NCBI GenBank assembly: GCA_903861005.1
Contig: CAIOSP010000082.1
Coordinates: forward strand, 30,411 to 94,410
DNA length: 64,000 bases
Reading direction: 5' to 3'
Source: an uncultured Pseudomonadota bacterium
GTDB lineage: Bacteria; Myxococcota_A; UBA796; GCA-2862545
Shown here: positions 14,435-23,186 of the stretch, in pieces
How positions within the stretch are numbered: the stretch's first letter is position 1
Layout of the letters: the number at the start of each line of letters is the position of its first letter
The notes under the pieces: generated by a model
What the model saw: the letters and a program-made list of their open reading frames with translations, nothing else
The model's database searches: none
What the model was told of the DNA's origin: nothing
Translations under genes and position numbers: made by a program

Positions 14435-16603
14435 ATGCGATTCTCACACTTCCTGGCCGCGCTCGCTGCGTCCGGGGTTCTGTCCTCGGCCGCGCACGCG
14501 GAGAACGTGCTCGACATCGACGGCAAGCTCGACAAGAAGGACGCCAAGCTCACCAGCGGCGAGTGGTACGAGAACTACACCTTCGAGGCCGCCGCGGGCT
14601 CCACGATCGTGGTCGAGATGACGTCGGACCAGTTCGACCCGTACCTGGGCGTGCACTCGCCGTCGGACGTCAACACCGAGAACGACGACAACAACGGTGA
14701 CGTCCACTCGTCGCGCGTCGAGATCAAGGCGGAAGAGTCCGGCACCTGGACGCTCTTCGCCACCAGCAACCACCCCGGCGAGAAGGGCAAGTTCCACCTG
14801 TCCGTCGACGTGTCTGAGCCCGGCGTCCAGCACATCTCCGACACCATCGACGTGCACGACCCCAAGCTCACCAGCGGCGAGTACAAGGAGAGCTGGACCT
14901 TCCAGGGTCACGCGGGCCAGCTGCTCACCGCCGACCTGCGCTCGGGCGAGTTCGACCCGTACCTGATGATCATCTCCCCCAGCGGCAAGCACGAGGAGAA
15001 CGACGACTACGAGGGCTCCAGCAGCCGAAGCCTGATCGCCATGCGCTTGGAGGAGGAGGGCGAGTACCAGATCATCGTCACCACCTACAAGCCCGGCATG
15101 ACCGGCCACTACGACCTGGCCCTGCGCGTGCAGGACTCGGACGAGGCCGGCTCGGGCGACAAGGACTCCAGCGGCGCGCTCACCACCGACGACGCCAAGC
15201 TCGCCACCGGCGAGTACGTCGACACCTACGAGGTCGAGGGCGCGCCCGGCGACAAGCTCGTCATCGACGTCGCCTCCACCGACTTCGACACCTACCTGAT
15301 CGTGCGCGGCGCGGGCGTGTCCGAGGACAACGACGACGGCCCCGAGTCCGGCCACAGCCACATCGAGGTCGTCCTGCCTGAGGCGGGCACGGTCAAGGTC
15401 GCCGTCACCAGCTACGGCGTGGGCGCCACAGGCGACTACGACCTGACGATCGACCACCAGGCGGCCGCCGACACGTCGTCGAACTCCAACGACGTCACGC
15501 GGCTGGAGCCCGGTCAGACGGTCGAGGGCGACCTCAGCAGCTCCGACGGCACCCTGAGCCAGGGCGAGTACGTCGACATCTACAGCTTCGACGCGGCGGC
15601 CGGTCAGTCGATCACCGTCGACATGACCGCCACCGACATCGACGCGTTCCTCGCGGTCATCCTGCCGGACGGCAAGACCATCCAGAACGACGACTTCGCC
15701 GGGCAGGGCTCCAACTCCCGCGTGCAGTTCAACGCGCCGATTGGCGGCCGCTACCAGGTCTGGGCCACGACGTACGCGGGCGGCGCCACCGGCCACTACA
15801 AGGTGTCGCTGTCCTCCGGCGCCATCCCGGACGTGGCGCCGGTCACCATGGGCTCGGGCCGTCTGCACGGCATCTTCATGGGCATCGCCGACTACCCGGA
15901 CAGCCGCAAGATGAACGACCTGGACTTCACCGACGAGGACGCCGAGCGGATGTACCGCGCGATGCCCGGCCTGGGTGGCATGGCCCCCGGCCTGACCTTC
16001 CAGTTCGTGAACAGCGACGCCACCGCGGCCAACCTGCGCGCCTCGATCGCCAAGATCGCCGCCGACGCCAAGCCCGGCGACATGTTCGTGTTCTTCTACT
16101 CGGGCCACGGCGGCCGCGTGCCCCGCGCGTCCTGGCAGCCCGCCGATCCGGACGGCCTGGACGAGACCATCGAGTTGGCCGACGAGGCCGTCCTCGACGA
16201 CGACTTCTCCGCGCTGCTCGACACCCTGCCCAACGGCGTGACGTCCATCGTCCTGCTCGACTCCTGCTTCAGCGGCGGCTTCAGCAAGGATGTCATCTCC
16301 AAGCCCGGCCGCATGGGCATGTTCTCGTCCGACGAGGACGTCACCAGCGCGGTCGCCGCCAAGTTCCGCGCCGGCGGCTACCTGGCCCGGTTCCTCGATG
16401 AGGGCATCGGCGACAAGCTGGCCGACGACGGCGACGGCGCGCTCACCGCGCTCGAGCTCTCCGAGTACGTGCAGGCCCGCTACCGCGAGGACGTGAAGTC
16501 GAACTCCACGGACTTCGTCCAGGTCGGCGCCAACCTGGGCTACCAGCACGTCGTCATCGACCGCGGCAGCATCGGCGCCTTCGAGGTCCTGTTCCGCTGG
16601 TAG
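14435..16603 (+). CDS. Secreted caspase-like (C14) peptidase with four PPC-type domains
   Basis: A 722-residue protein preceded by a good Shine-Dalgarno (CGGAGGGG). The signal peptide ends at AAHAE. Four related beta-sandwich units follow (about residues 25-125, 130-235, 245-340, 355-460), each with a GE(Y/W)xxxYxF opening, a FDPYLxxxSP-like core and a closing GxTGHYDLxL-like strand, matching bacterial pre-peptidase C-terminal domains. The C-terminal domain (about 470-722) is caspase-like: GIFMGIADYPDS, FFYSGHGG with His558 and LLDSCFSGG with Cys611 supply the His-Cys dyad. PPC domains are more often C-terminal to proteases, so four in front is unusual. It may need calcium and autoprocessing; this is inferred from the family. 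Confidence 0.9.
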   Translation: MRFSHFLAALAASGVLSSAAHAENVLDIDGKLDKKDAKLTSGEWYENYTFEAAAGSTIVVEMTSDQFDPYLGVHSPSDVNTENDDNNGDVHSSRVEIKAEESGTWTLFATSNHPGEKGKFHLSVDVSEPGVQHISDTIDVHDPKLTSGEYKESWTFQGHAGQLLTADLRSGEFDPYLMIISPSGKHEENDDYEGSSSRSLIAMRLEEEGEYQIIVTTYKPGMTGHYDLALRVQDSDEAGSGDKDSSGALTTDDAKLATGEYVDTYEVEGAPGDKLVIDVASTDFDTYLIVRGAGVSEDNDDGPESGHSHIEVVLPEAGTVKVAVTSYGVGATGDYDLTIDHQAAADTSSNSNDVTRLEPGQTVEGDLSSSDGTLSQGEYVDIYSFDAAAGQSITVDMTATDIDAFLAVILPDGKTIQNDDFAGQGSNSRVQFNAPIGGRYQVWATTYAGGATGHYKVSLSSGAIPDVAPVTMGSGRLHGIFMGIADYPDSRKMNDLDFTDEDAERMYRAMPGLGGMAPGLTFQFVNSDATAANLRASIAKIAADAKPGDMFVFFYSGHGGRVPRASWQPADPDGLDETIELADEAVLDDDFSALLDTLPNGVTSIVLLDSCFSGGFSKDVISKPGRMGMFSSDEDVTSAVAAKFRAGGYLARFLDEGIGDKLADDGDGALTALELSEYVQARYREDVKSNSTDFVQVGANLGYQHVVIDRGSIGAFEVLFRW

Positions 16604-16615
16604 CCGCACCGGGCC

Positions 16616-16641
16616 GGGGCCTGGGTTAATCGCCCGGCCCC
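16616..16641 (+). other. GC hairpin between caspase-like gene and trpS
   Basis: GGGGCC (16616-16621), a bulged T, GGG, a 7-nt loop, then CCC and GGCCCC (16633-16641) form a strong stem that ends next to the trpS Shine-Dalgarno. There is no U-tract. It could weakly terminate the upstream transcript or affect trpS initiation. Confidence 0.35.
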
Positions 16642-16650
16642 GGAGCCCCG

Positions 16651-17655
16651 ATGACTTCCACACCCCTGGTTCGTGCGTTCTCTGGCGTCCAGCCCACCGG
16701 CCGACTGCACCTCGGCAACTACCTGGGCGCCATCAAGCCCTGGGTCGAGCACCAGCACGCCCGTGAGAACCTGTTCTGCGTGGTCGACCTGCACGCGCTG
16801 ACGGTCCCCGAGGCCATCAAGTCCGACGAGCTCAAGGCCCGCAGCCGCAACGTGGCCGCCGCGTTCCTGGCCGCCGGCATCGACCCGTCCGTGTCGTCGC
16901 TGTTCATCCAGTCGCACGTGCGCGAGCACACTGAGCTGACCTGGGTGCTCAACTGCGTCACGCCGCTGGGCTGGCTCGAGCGCATGACCCAGTTCAAGTC
17001 CAAGTCCGAGGGCCGCGAGACCGTCGGCACGGGCCTGCTCGACTACCCGGTGCTCATGGCGGCCGACATCCTGCTCTACGACAGCCAGGTCGTCCCCGTG
17101 GGCGAGGACCAGAAGCAGCACATCGAGCTGGCCCGCGACGTGGCCGTCCGCTTCAACCACATGTTCGGTGAGACCTTCGTCGTGCCGCAGCCGTCGATCC
17201 CGCTGTCGGGCGCGCGCGTGATGGGCTTCGACGAGCCGACCGTGAAGATGTCCAAGTCGATCGCCGAGTCCCGCCCGCACCACGCCGTCCACCTGGACGA
17301 CGCGCCGGAGAAGATCCGCAAGTCGATCATGAAGTCCGTGACCGACGCCGGCTGCGACTACGACCCGGCCACCGCGTCCCCCGGCGTGGTGAACCTGATG
17401 CACGTGCTCTCCGCCGTGTCAGGCGAGGGGATCCCGTCGATCTCCAACCGCTACACCGGCAAGGGCTACGGCTACCTCAAGCAGGAGGTCGCCGAGGCGG
17501 TCACCGCCGAGCTGGCCCCGGTGCAGGACAAGTACCGCCGCCTCCTCGATGAGGCAGGCTACCTGGACCAGGTGCTCGCCCAGTCCACCGCCAAGGTTCG
17601 AACGCTCGCGGAGGCCACGATGACACGCGTTCGTCACGCAGTCGGCATCGGCTGA
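16651..17655 (+). CDS. trpS: Tryptophanyl-tRNA synthetase
   Basis: A 334-residue class Ic synthetase that charges tRNA-Trp with tryptophan in the cytoplasm. The HIGH-type motif reads GRLHLGNY (17-24) and the KMSKS loop is intact at 199-203. LLDYPVLMAADILLYDSQVVPVGEDQKQHIE is the conserved tryptophan/ATP-binding region, split here only for naming. The length is typical of bacterial TrpRS (about 330). GGAG sits 8 nt before the ATG. No T-box or trp leader peptide is visible upstream. Confidence 0.96.
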   Translation: MTSTPLVRAFSGVQPTGRLHLGNYLGAIKPWVEHQHARENLFCVVDLHALTVPEAIKSDELKARSRNVAAAFLAAGIDPSVSSLFIQSHVREHTELTWVLNCVTPLGWLERMTQFKSKSEGRETVGTGLLDYPVLMAADILLYDSQVVPVGEDQKQHIELARDVAVRFNHMFGETFVVPQPSIPLSGARVMGFDEPTVKMSKSIAESRPHHAVHLDDAPEKIRKSIMKSVTDAGCDYDPATASPGVVNLMHVLSAVSGEGIPSISNRYTGKGYGYLKQEVAEAVTAELAPVQDKYRRLLDEAGYLDQVLAQSTAKVRTLAEATMTRVRHAVGIG

Positions 17656-18040
17656 TCCATACGCTCGATCCTTGCTCGTCGCCGCAAGATCGTGGTTTTC
17701 ACCGGACGTTCAAATCGAACATGTACGTACTATCACGTAGTCTTTTGTGGCACCGTCTTCGGAAACACCGCATTAAAGAATCGAACGTCGAGCCGCCCGA
17801 GGATAGGAACCGCGGATCCCCAGCCGCGCAGTGAGGTGCGCCTCCAGCTGACACTCCCCCTTGTGTCGCGGAGGTAGGTCCATTCTCGGGCGGCTCGACC
17901 TGTTTTCAAGCGCCCGCTGGCCAAGCCAGCGGGCGACTCGCTTTCTGGCCCCGCTGGCCGGTGCAGAACGGATCGCGTAAGCCGCGGGTCGAATAGGACT
18001 GCAGGCCCACGCGTCTGCACGTCATCCGAATGGAGCCCTC
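17656..18040. other. 385-bp non-coding region with nested hairpins
   Basis: This is the longest gap without a convincing gene. The first 150 bp are less GC-rich than the surroundings. At 17841-17874, CCTCC and GGAGG enclose a second stem GACAC/GTGTC; GAGG at 17833-17836 could instead pair with CCTC. A perfect 11-bp stem with a CAA loop follows at 17911-17935. No tRNA or known riboswitch could be recognised. A 60-codon open frame (17692-17877) has no ribosome-binding site and no family resemblance. Confidence 0.5.
17911..17935. terminator. Perfect 11-bp hairpin, terminator-like
   Basis: Arms CGCCCGCTGGC and GCCAGCGGGCG flank the loop CAA. The downstream sequence ACTCGCTTTCT is only weakly T-rich, so termination is possible but not certain. 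It lies downstream of trpS. Confidence 0.45.
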
Positions 18041-18508
18041 ATGCGGTTCACCGCCACCTCCCTCGCGCTGTGCGCGCTCCTGTTCAACTGGCCCACGCTC
18101 GACGCGATGGCCGCGCCCCCGCCCGGCGCGCCCGCCGCGGCCACCGTCCACATCGAGATCGCGTTGGTCCGCGCAGGTCATGGCGACCGCTCGGTCGACC
18201 CCGCCCTGTCCGCGTTCGCCGCGGACCTACGCGCCCTTCCCTACGAGCGCTTCGTGCGGGTCGACAGCAAGAGCGTCGCCACCACGCCTGGCGCCCGGCA
18301 GGAGATCACCCTGGGCAGCGGCCTGCGCGCGGTCGTCACGGTTGACGCCATCGACGACAGCGGCGCCGCCACCACGCTGTCCCTGTACCGCAACGACCGC
18401 GAGGTCACCCACACCACCGTGAAGCGCCCCTGGGGTCGCGCGCAGGTGATCAGCGTGGGCAAGGAAGGCGAGGACATGCTCGTCGTCCCGATCGCCATCA
18501 CCCGGTAG
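18041..18508 (+). CDS. Exported hypothetical protein
   Basis: A 155-residue protein with a hydrophobic signal-like N-terminus (ALCALLFNW, probable cleavage around DAMAAPP). The mature part contains beta-strand-rich sequence: VHIEIALVRAGHG, DPALSAFAADLRALPYERFVRVDSK and ITLGSGLRAVVTVDAID. I recognise no family. A GGAG 5 nt before the ATG supports the start. Its end overlaps the convergent permease gene by 11 bp. Confidence 0.75.
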   Translation: MRFTATSLALCALLFNWPTLDAMAAPPPGAPAAATVHIEIALVRAGHGDRSVDPALSAFAADLRALPYERFVRVDSKSVATTPGARQEITLGSGLRAVVTVDAIDDSGAATTLSLYRNDREVTHTTVKRPWGRAQVISVGKEGEDMLVVPIAITR

Positions 18509-19685
18509 GCTGGTACCCGGCCTTGCGGACGGCGTCGCAGAGGGCGGCTCGGTCCACCACGCCGTCGACCACGAGCAGTCCTTCGGTCAGCCGCACCTCA
18601 GCCGCGGTCACGCCCGCGATGCCGCGCGCGGCGGTCTCCACGCGGCCCGCGCACTTGTTGCAGGTCATGCCCGCCACCGGGATGGACAGGGTGACGGCCT
18701 GCATGGGCGGGCGCATCCAGGCCTCCAGATCGCGCGCCGCGTAGCGGGCCATCAGCAGCAGCAGGACAATCGCGGCGAGCGCGGCCGTCGGCGAGTCGTG
18801 GTGGTGAGCCGCCAGCGACCCGAGGTCGGTCGGCAGCACGGCGTCAAACAGCAGGCCGAGCGCGTACGAGCCAATCGCCACCGTGCCCAGGTAGGTCGCA
18901 AGCACCCGGCCGCCGAACGCCTTGTAGACCGCGCCGATCGTCGCCACGTTGGACGCAGGCCCGGCGAGCAGGAACACCAGGGCCGCGCTCGGCGGCAGGC
19001 CCGCGTGCAACAGCCCCGCCGCGATCGGCACGCTCGCCGTGGCGCAGACGTAGAGCGGGATGGCGATCAGCAGCACCGCCAGCGACGCCAGCGGCCCTGA
19101 CCCGAGCACCGTGCCCGACAGCGCGCCCAACGGGATCCACGTCGTCAGCGCGGCCGAGGCCAGCACGCCGAACGCGAGCCAGCCCCAGATCGATCCGATC
19201 ACGTCGTCCGCGTGCGCGAGGCCCCGCGCCCACGCCGAGCGGTCGTCGTGGGTCTCCTCCCGCGTCAGCGGCGCGGTGCCTTGTGCGCCCCCGGTCGCGT
19301 CCACCAGCGCCCCCGCGACCAAGCCGGTCGACGTGGCCGCGAACACCTTGAACAGCGCGAACGGCAGGCCCAGGAACGACGCGCTCACCAGGATGGAGTC
19401 GACGCCGGTCTGCGGCGTGCTCACCAGGAACGCGATCGCCGCGCCGTCGCTCGCGCCGTCCTTCTTTAGGCCCAGCGTCGCCGGGATGACACCGCACGAG
19501 CACAGCGGCATCGGCACGCCGAGCGCGGTGGCCTTCAGCACACCCCAGCGGCCATTGAGCTGGCGGTGCACGAAGCCCTGCGGGAGCAGCGCGTGCACGG
19601 CGCCAGACACCACGGCGCCCAACAGCAGCCAAGGCGCCAGCTCCAACAACACCTGCCACGCCGCGACGACCACGTGTACTCCCAT
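18498..19685 (-). CDS. Permease of the SO_0444/ArsP type with C-terminal HMA metal-binding domain
   Basis: A 395-residue inner-membrane protein. Eight or so hydrophobic helices surround the motif GVPMPLCSCGVIP and GPASNVATI, which are diagnostic of COG0701 permeases (SO_0444-type Cu/Zn efflux, ArsP). A His-rich loop, AAHHHDSP, precedes the last helix. The C-terminal 70 residues form a heavy-metal-associated domain with GMTCNKC, which binds Cu(I) or Zn(II) through its two Cys. The usual role is export of copper or zinc to protect the cell. Cysteine pairs in both parts suggest the tail passes metal to the channel. The gene is convergent with the exported protein above and is probably monocistronic. 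Confidence 0.85.
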   Translation of the reverse strand: MGVHVVVAAWQVLLELAPWLLLGAVVSGAVHALLPQGFVHRQLNGRWGVLKATALGVPMPLCSCGVIPATLGLKKDGASDGAAIAFLVSTPQTGVDSILVSASFLGLPFALFKVFAATSTGLVAGALVDATGGAQGTAPLTREETHDDRSAWARGLAHADDVIGSIWGWLAFGVLASAALTTWIPLGALSGTVLGSGPLASLAVLLIAIPLYVCATASVPIAAGLLHAGLPPSAALVFLLAGPASNVATIGAVYKAFGGRVLATYLGTVAIGSYALGLLFDAVLPTDLGSLAAHHHDSPTAALAAIVLLLLMARYAARDLEAWMRPPMQAVTLSIPVAGMTCNKCAGRVETAARGIAGVTAAEVRLTEGLLVVDGVVDRAALCDAVRKAGYQPTG

Positions 19686-19779
19686 AGCCCCAGCATCGTT
19701 CCGACCGCACGCATCGTCAAGACGCTTCCGCCGCGCGGGCCGCCGCGGTACTGTACGGGCCCGGACTGCGGAGTCCCTG

Positions 19780-20682
19780 TTGCGCCGTCTCCTGACGCTG
19801 TTCTTGTTCGCTTGCGCTGTCCCGGAGGCACCTCCCGCTGAGGACCCGCGGACCTGCGACGCCGGTGCTGAGAAGATCGGGGTGGTGACCTCGGTCGTGT
19901 TCGCGCGGCCGGATGAGAACGGTCATATCGCAGGCTTTGACCTGGACCATGACGCCACCGGGTTTGGCGGGACCGGTGGCTGCGGCGTGACGGACGACGT
20001 GTCACCGGACGGCGTCGCGGGCATCGACAGCGTGTTCGCCCGCCTGCTCCCCGCGCTGGAGCTGACCGAGGCGCAGGCGGTCGAAGAGATCATGCAGGAG
20101 CTGATCAACTCGGGGCATGTCTTGATCCTATGGGACATGCACGGCCTCGACGGTCTCTCGTCGGACTCGTGCGCCACGGTCGAACTCCTCCGGGGCCAGG
20201 ACGCGCCGTTCATCGGCGGTCGGGGCTTCATCAACCCCGGCCAGACGTTTGACGTGCTCGCCGGCTTCACGCCGATCGATGCCGGTGAGGTCACCATCCA
20301 GGACGGCACGTTCCAGGCGAGCGGCTTCGACTTCGACCTGCCGTTCAGCTTCCTCGGCACCTTCGTCGACTTTGGGATGCACGACGCGGTGTTCCAGGTC
20401 ACGCTCCAGCCGGACGGCACGTTCAACGGTATGCTCGCTGGCGGCATCAGCCTCGAAGACGTCTTCCGCGTCGCGAGCGAGAACAACGTCGACCCCGCCA
20501 TCGTCGGGCTACTCCAGAACCTGGTAGTCCCCATCGCGGACCTCGCCCCAGACGAGTCCGGCAAGTGCACCCAAATCTCGGTCACGCTCGCCTTCAACGG
20601 CGTGTCCGCCTTCCTCTACGAGACGCCGGCCCCTGAGGCAGACGACTCCGACTCTCCCACCGCCCTCGACACGGATCTGTAG
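19780..20682 (+). CDS. Lipoprotein of unknown function (TTG start)
   Basis: The frame has no good ATG. A TTG at 19780 preceded by GCGGAG gives a protein of 300 residues that opens RRLLTLFLFAC, a lipoprotein signal with the Cys at residue 12. The mature protein is acidic and beta-rich, with paired Cys near CGVTDDVSPDG and DSCATVELL, and ends in an Asp/Ser/Thr tail (DDSDSPTALDTDL). Similar Asp-rich tails occur in other surface lipoproteins of this window. I recognise no domain. It lies 3 nt upstream of the hybrid kinase gene and may be co-transcribed with it. Confidence 0.7.
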   Translation: MRRLLTLFLFACAVPEAPPAEDPRTCDAGAEKIGVVTSVVFARPDENGHIAGFDLDHDATGFGGTGGCGVTDDVSPDGVAGIDSVFARLLPALELTEAQAVEEIMQELINSGHVLILWDMHGLDGLSSDSCATVELLRGQDAPFIGGRGFINPGQTFDVLAGFTPIDAGEVTIQDGTFQASGFDFDLPFSFLGTFVDFGMHDAVFQVTLQPDGTFNGMLAGGISLEDVFRVASENNVDPAIVGLLQNLVVPIADLAPDESGKCTQISVTLAFNGVSAFLYETPAPEADDSDSPTALDTDL

Positions 20683-20685
20683 CGA

Positions 20686-22482
20686 ATGGCCGTCGAGCAC
20701 CACGTCCTGCTGATCGAGGACAACGACGTCGATGCCGCCGTGTTCGAGCGGTACGTCACCGCCATGCCCGGCTGGGTCGTCACGCGCACCCGCAGCCTGG
20801 AGGAGGCCGAGGAGGAGATCAACCGCGTCGGCGCGTCGTGGTTCCACCTGGCCGCGGTCGACCTGACCTTGCCCGACGCCGTCGACTTGGAGTCGATCGC
20901 GTTCGCCCGCGAGTTCCTGCCCCAGGCCGCGTGCGTCGCCGTCACCGCCCGCAACCCCGCCGAGGTCGACGAGCGCGCCCTGCGCGCAGGCGCCGCCGAC
21001 TTGCTCGTGAAGATGCAGATGAACGCCCGAGGCGTTCAGCGCGCCTTGAGCCACGCCGTCGAACGAAACGAGCTGGTCCGCTGGCAGCTGGACTCCGAGC
21101 GCAACCTGCGCAGCGTGCTCGGCGCGTGGAACGATGCCCTGTTCGTGGTCGACGAGTCCCGCAAGGTGCTGTTCCGCAACGACGCCGCCGCCAACTACGC
21201 GGACGCCATGACCGTGGACGGCGGCCAGCGCTTCGCGGTGCCCATCGATCCGGGCGACGTGCTCCAGGTCGAGCTGCCTCGCCCCGGCGGCGAGCCCATC
21301 CCCATCGAGCTGCGCTCCTGGCGCATCACCTGGGCGAACGAGGCCGCGCGCGTGATCATCCTGCGCGACCGCCTGGCCGAGCGCGCCGCCGAGCGTGCCC
21401 GCGCCCGCATCGAAGAGGCCGAGCGCAGGGCGCACCTGGGCGAAGGCGCCATGGCCGGCGTGCACGACATCGGCAACCGCGTCACGTCCATGCTCGACGT
21501 GCTGCAGGACGCGCGCGACGCGCTGGCCGCCGTCACGTCGGACCGCGACGATCGCCTCGCGAACGCCCTCGCCACGCTCGACGCGTCGTGCAACCACATC
21601 GCCGCCGTAGCGCGGGACAGCCGCCGCGCCGCGCAAGAGGTGCGCCACATCCGCGCGCCGATCGACGTCGCCGCGTTCGTCCGCACCTGCTGCGACGCCA
21701 TGCGCTCGTCGATCGAGACGTCCGCCCGCCTGCGCCTGCAGCTCGAGCCCGCTGCCGAGGTCCTGGGTGACCCGGTCGCGCTCGGCCGCGTGATCGACAA
21801 CCTGCTCGCCAACGCCGTGCAGGCGATCGGCCGCGGCGCGCCCGAGCGCAACGAGATCCGCGTGTCCGTGCGGCAGGAAGGCGACCGCGTCCTGGTCGAG
21901 GTGGCCGACACGGGCCCCGGCGTGCCGGACTCCGTGCGCGACCGCCTGTTCGAGCGCCTCTTCACCACCAAGGCCACCGGCACCGGCCTGGGCTTGGCGA
22001 ACGTGCGCGACATCGTCACCGAGCACGGCGGCACCGTCGAGCTGAGCCCGGCCAGCGGCCAGGGCGCGTGCTTTGTCGTGTCGCTGCCCGGCATCCGCGC
22101 GCGCGTGTCGTCGGTGCGCATCCTCATGGTCGAGGACCGCCCCGAGGTCGCCCGCGCCAACCAGCGCATCCTCTCGGGTCGTTACCACGTGGACCTGGCC
22201 GTGGACGGCCGCGAGGCGCTCGACCGCATCCAGGCCAACGAGCCCTACTCGGTCATCCTCTGCGACCTGGACATGCCCGGCATGGACGGCCGCGAGTTCT
22301 ACGAGACGCTCGCCGCTGAACGACCGGAGCTTACGCAGCGCGTCGTGTTCTGCTCGGGCGGCGCCACGTCCGAGGAGCTCGACAGGTTCCTCCACCGCAG
22401 CGGCCGCCCGTGTCTGCCCAAGCCCATCGACCTGGGCGAGGCGATCGCCGCGATCGATGCGGCGGCAGGCCCCGACGTCTAG
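20686..22482 (+). CDS. Hybrid signalling protein: receiver, histidine kinase, receiver
   Basis: A 598-residue soluble protein. Residues 5-125 form a receiver domain (LLIEDNDVD acidic pair, LAAVDLTLPD phospho-acceptor Asp, LVKM Lys). A PAS-like linker (about 140-225) and a coiled segment follow. The dimerisation helix carries GVHDIGNRV with the phosphorylatable His, in an H-D-x-G-N context. The ATPase domain has the N box DNLLANAVQA, G1 DTGPGVP and G2 GTGLGLANV. Residues about 480-595 form a second receiver (MVEDRPEV, CDLDMPGMDG, LPKP). There is no transmembrane segment, so the signal is cytoplasmic or comes through the first receiver from another kinase. Confidence 0.92.
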   Translation: MAVEHHVLLIEDNDVDAAVFERYVTAMPGWVVTRTRSLEEAEEEINRVGASWFHLAAVDLTLPDAVDLESIAFAREFLPQAACVAVTARNPAEVDERALRAGAADLLVKMQMNARGVQRALSHAVERNELVRWQLDSERNLRSVLGAWNDALFVVDESRKVLFRNDAAANYADAMTVDGGQRFAVPIDPGDVLQVELPRPGGEPIPIELRSWRITWANEAARVIILRDRLAERAAERARARIEEAERRAHLGEGAMAGVHDIGNRVTSMLDVLQDARDALAAVTSDRDDRLANALATLDASCNHIAAVARDSRRAAQEVRHIRAPIDVAAFVRTCCDAMRSSIETSARLRLQLEPAAEVLGDPVALGRVIDNLLANAVQAIGRGAPERNEIRVSVRQEGDRVLVEVADTGPGVPDSVRDRLFERLFTTKATGTGLGLANVRDIVTEHGGTVELSPASGQGACFVVSLPGIRARVSSVRILMVEDRPEVARANQRILSGRYHVDLAVDGREALDRIQANEPYSVILCDLDMPGMDGREFYETLAAERPELTQRVVFCSGGATSEELDRFLHRSGRPCLPKPIDLGEAIAAIDAAAGPDV

Positions 22483-22548
22483 GACGCTGCGCGGTGCGTC
22501 TGCCCCTCGCCGTCGAGCGCCCGGTGGGCCGACGTCGCAGCGCGATCG

Positions 22549-23091
22549 TCAGATCTGGTAGTGCGCCCGGTCGCCCATGTCGTGCGTCAGCGGCATGCGC
22601 AGCTTAGCCATCGCCACCGCCGCCACGCCAATCGCGCTCAGGCCAAAGCACACCGCGGTCAGCGTGTCGTGGCCCCAGTGGTTGCCGAGCACACCCACCA
22701 CCAGCGCCGCGGGTGTCAAGCGCACCAGCGGGATGCGAAAGCAGAACCACTCCTTGAGCACCAAGGCCGAGAGCGCCGCCAGCGACAGCCCGAGGCCTAG
22801 CGTGGTGAGCGGCCGGTTGGCCACGTCCGACGCGGCCCACGCCAGCAGCGAGCCCCAGCCCAGCCACGCGATGACCCACCGCACGCGCTTGTCGTACAGG
22901 TGCATGTTCCCGACCGACAGGATCACCGCGAAGGTCAGCAGTGCGATCGGCCGCTTGGCCTCGTGGTGCACGGACAGCTGCATCGCCGTCAGGCCCAGCC
23001 CCACCGACGACAGCACGAGCCCGGTTCGGTACGCCAGGATCGATCGCCGATCAAAGGCGTCCAGGACTTCGATGTGCTTGGGGTGCGCCAT
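22549..23091 (-). CDS. DUF2301-like integral membrane protein
   Basis: A 180-residue protein with five or six hydrophobic helices. The start at 23091 (MAHPKHIEVLD) is chosen over the longer frame to 23211 because the extra residues overlap the divergent gene and look non-coding. The phrase KEWFCFRIPLVRLTPAAL is characteristic of DUF2301 membrane proteins, whose function is unknown. The N-terminal soluble stretch (FDRRSILAYRTGLV) precedes the first helix. It is divergent from the three-gene operon starting at 23187, with 95 bp between. Confidence 0.72.
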   Translation of the reverse strand: MAHPKHIEVLDAFDRRSILAYRTGLVLSSVGLGLTAMQLSVHHEAKRPIALLTFAVILSVGNMHLYDKRVRWVIAWLGWGSLLAWAASDVANRPLTTLGLGLSLAALSALVLKEWFCFRIPLVRLTPAALVVGVLGNHWGHDTLTAVCFGLSAIGVAAVAMAKLRMPLTHDMGDRAHYQI

Positions 23092-23186
23092 GCTCGGACT
23101 CCGGACAAGCGGCCTTGTCATCCCAACCTTAGCGCACGCCGCCCGGCGCGCACCCAGGGAGGCTATATCGGCGGGCGGAGGCGCCG

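Noticed and set aside
14444..16663. A 739-codon antisense frame opposite the caspase-like gene.
   Set aside because: The Val/Gly/Ala-rich product has no motif, and the plus-strand gene has a ribosome-binding site, signal peptide and catalytic dyad.
17690..17730. A tRNA T-arm-like string (GTTCAAATC).
   Set aside because: The flanking bases do not form the five-base-pair stem, and no acceptor or anticodon arm can be drawn.
17692..17877. A short open frame in the gap after trpS.
   Set aside because: No ribosome-binding site, biased composition unlike neighbouring genes, and it overlaps the hairpins.
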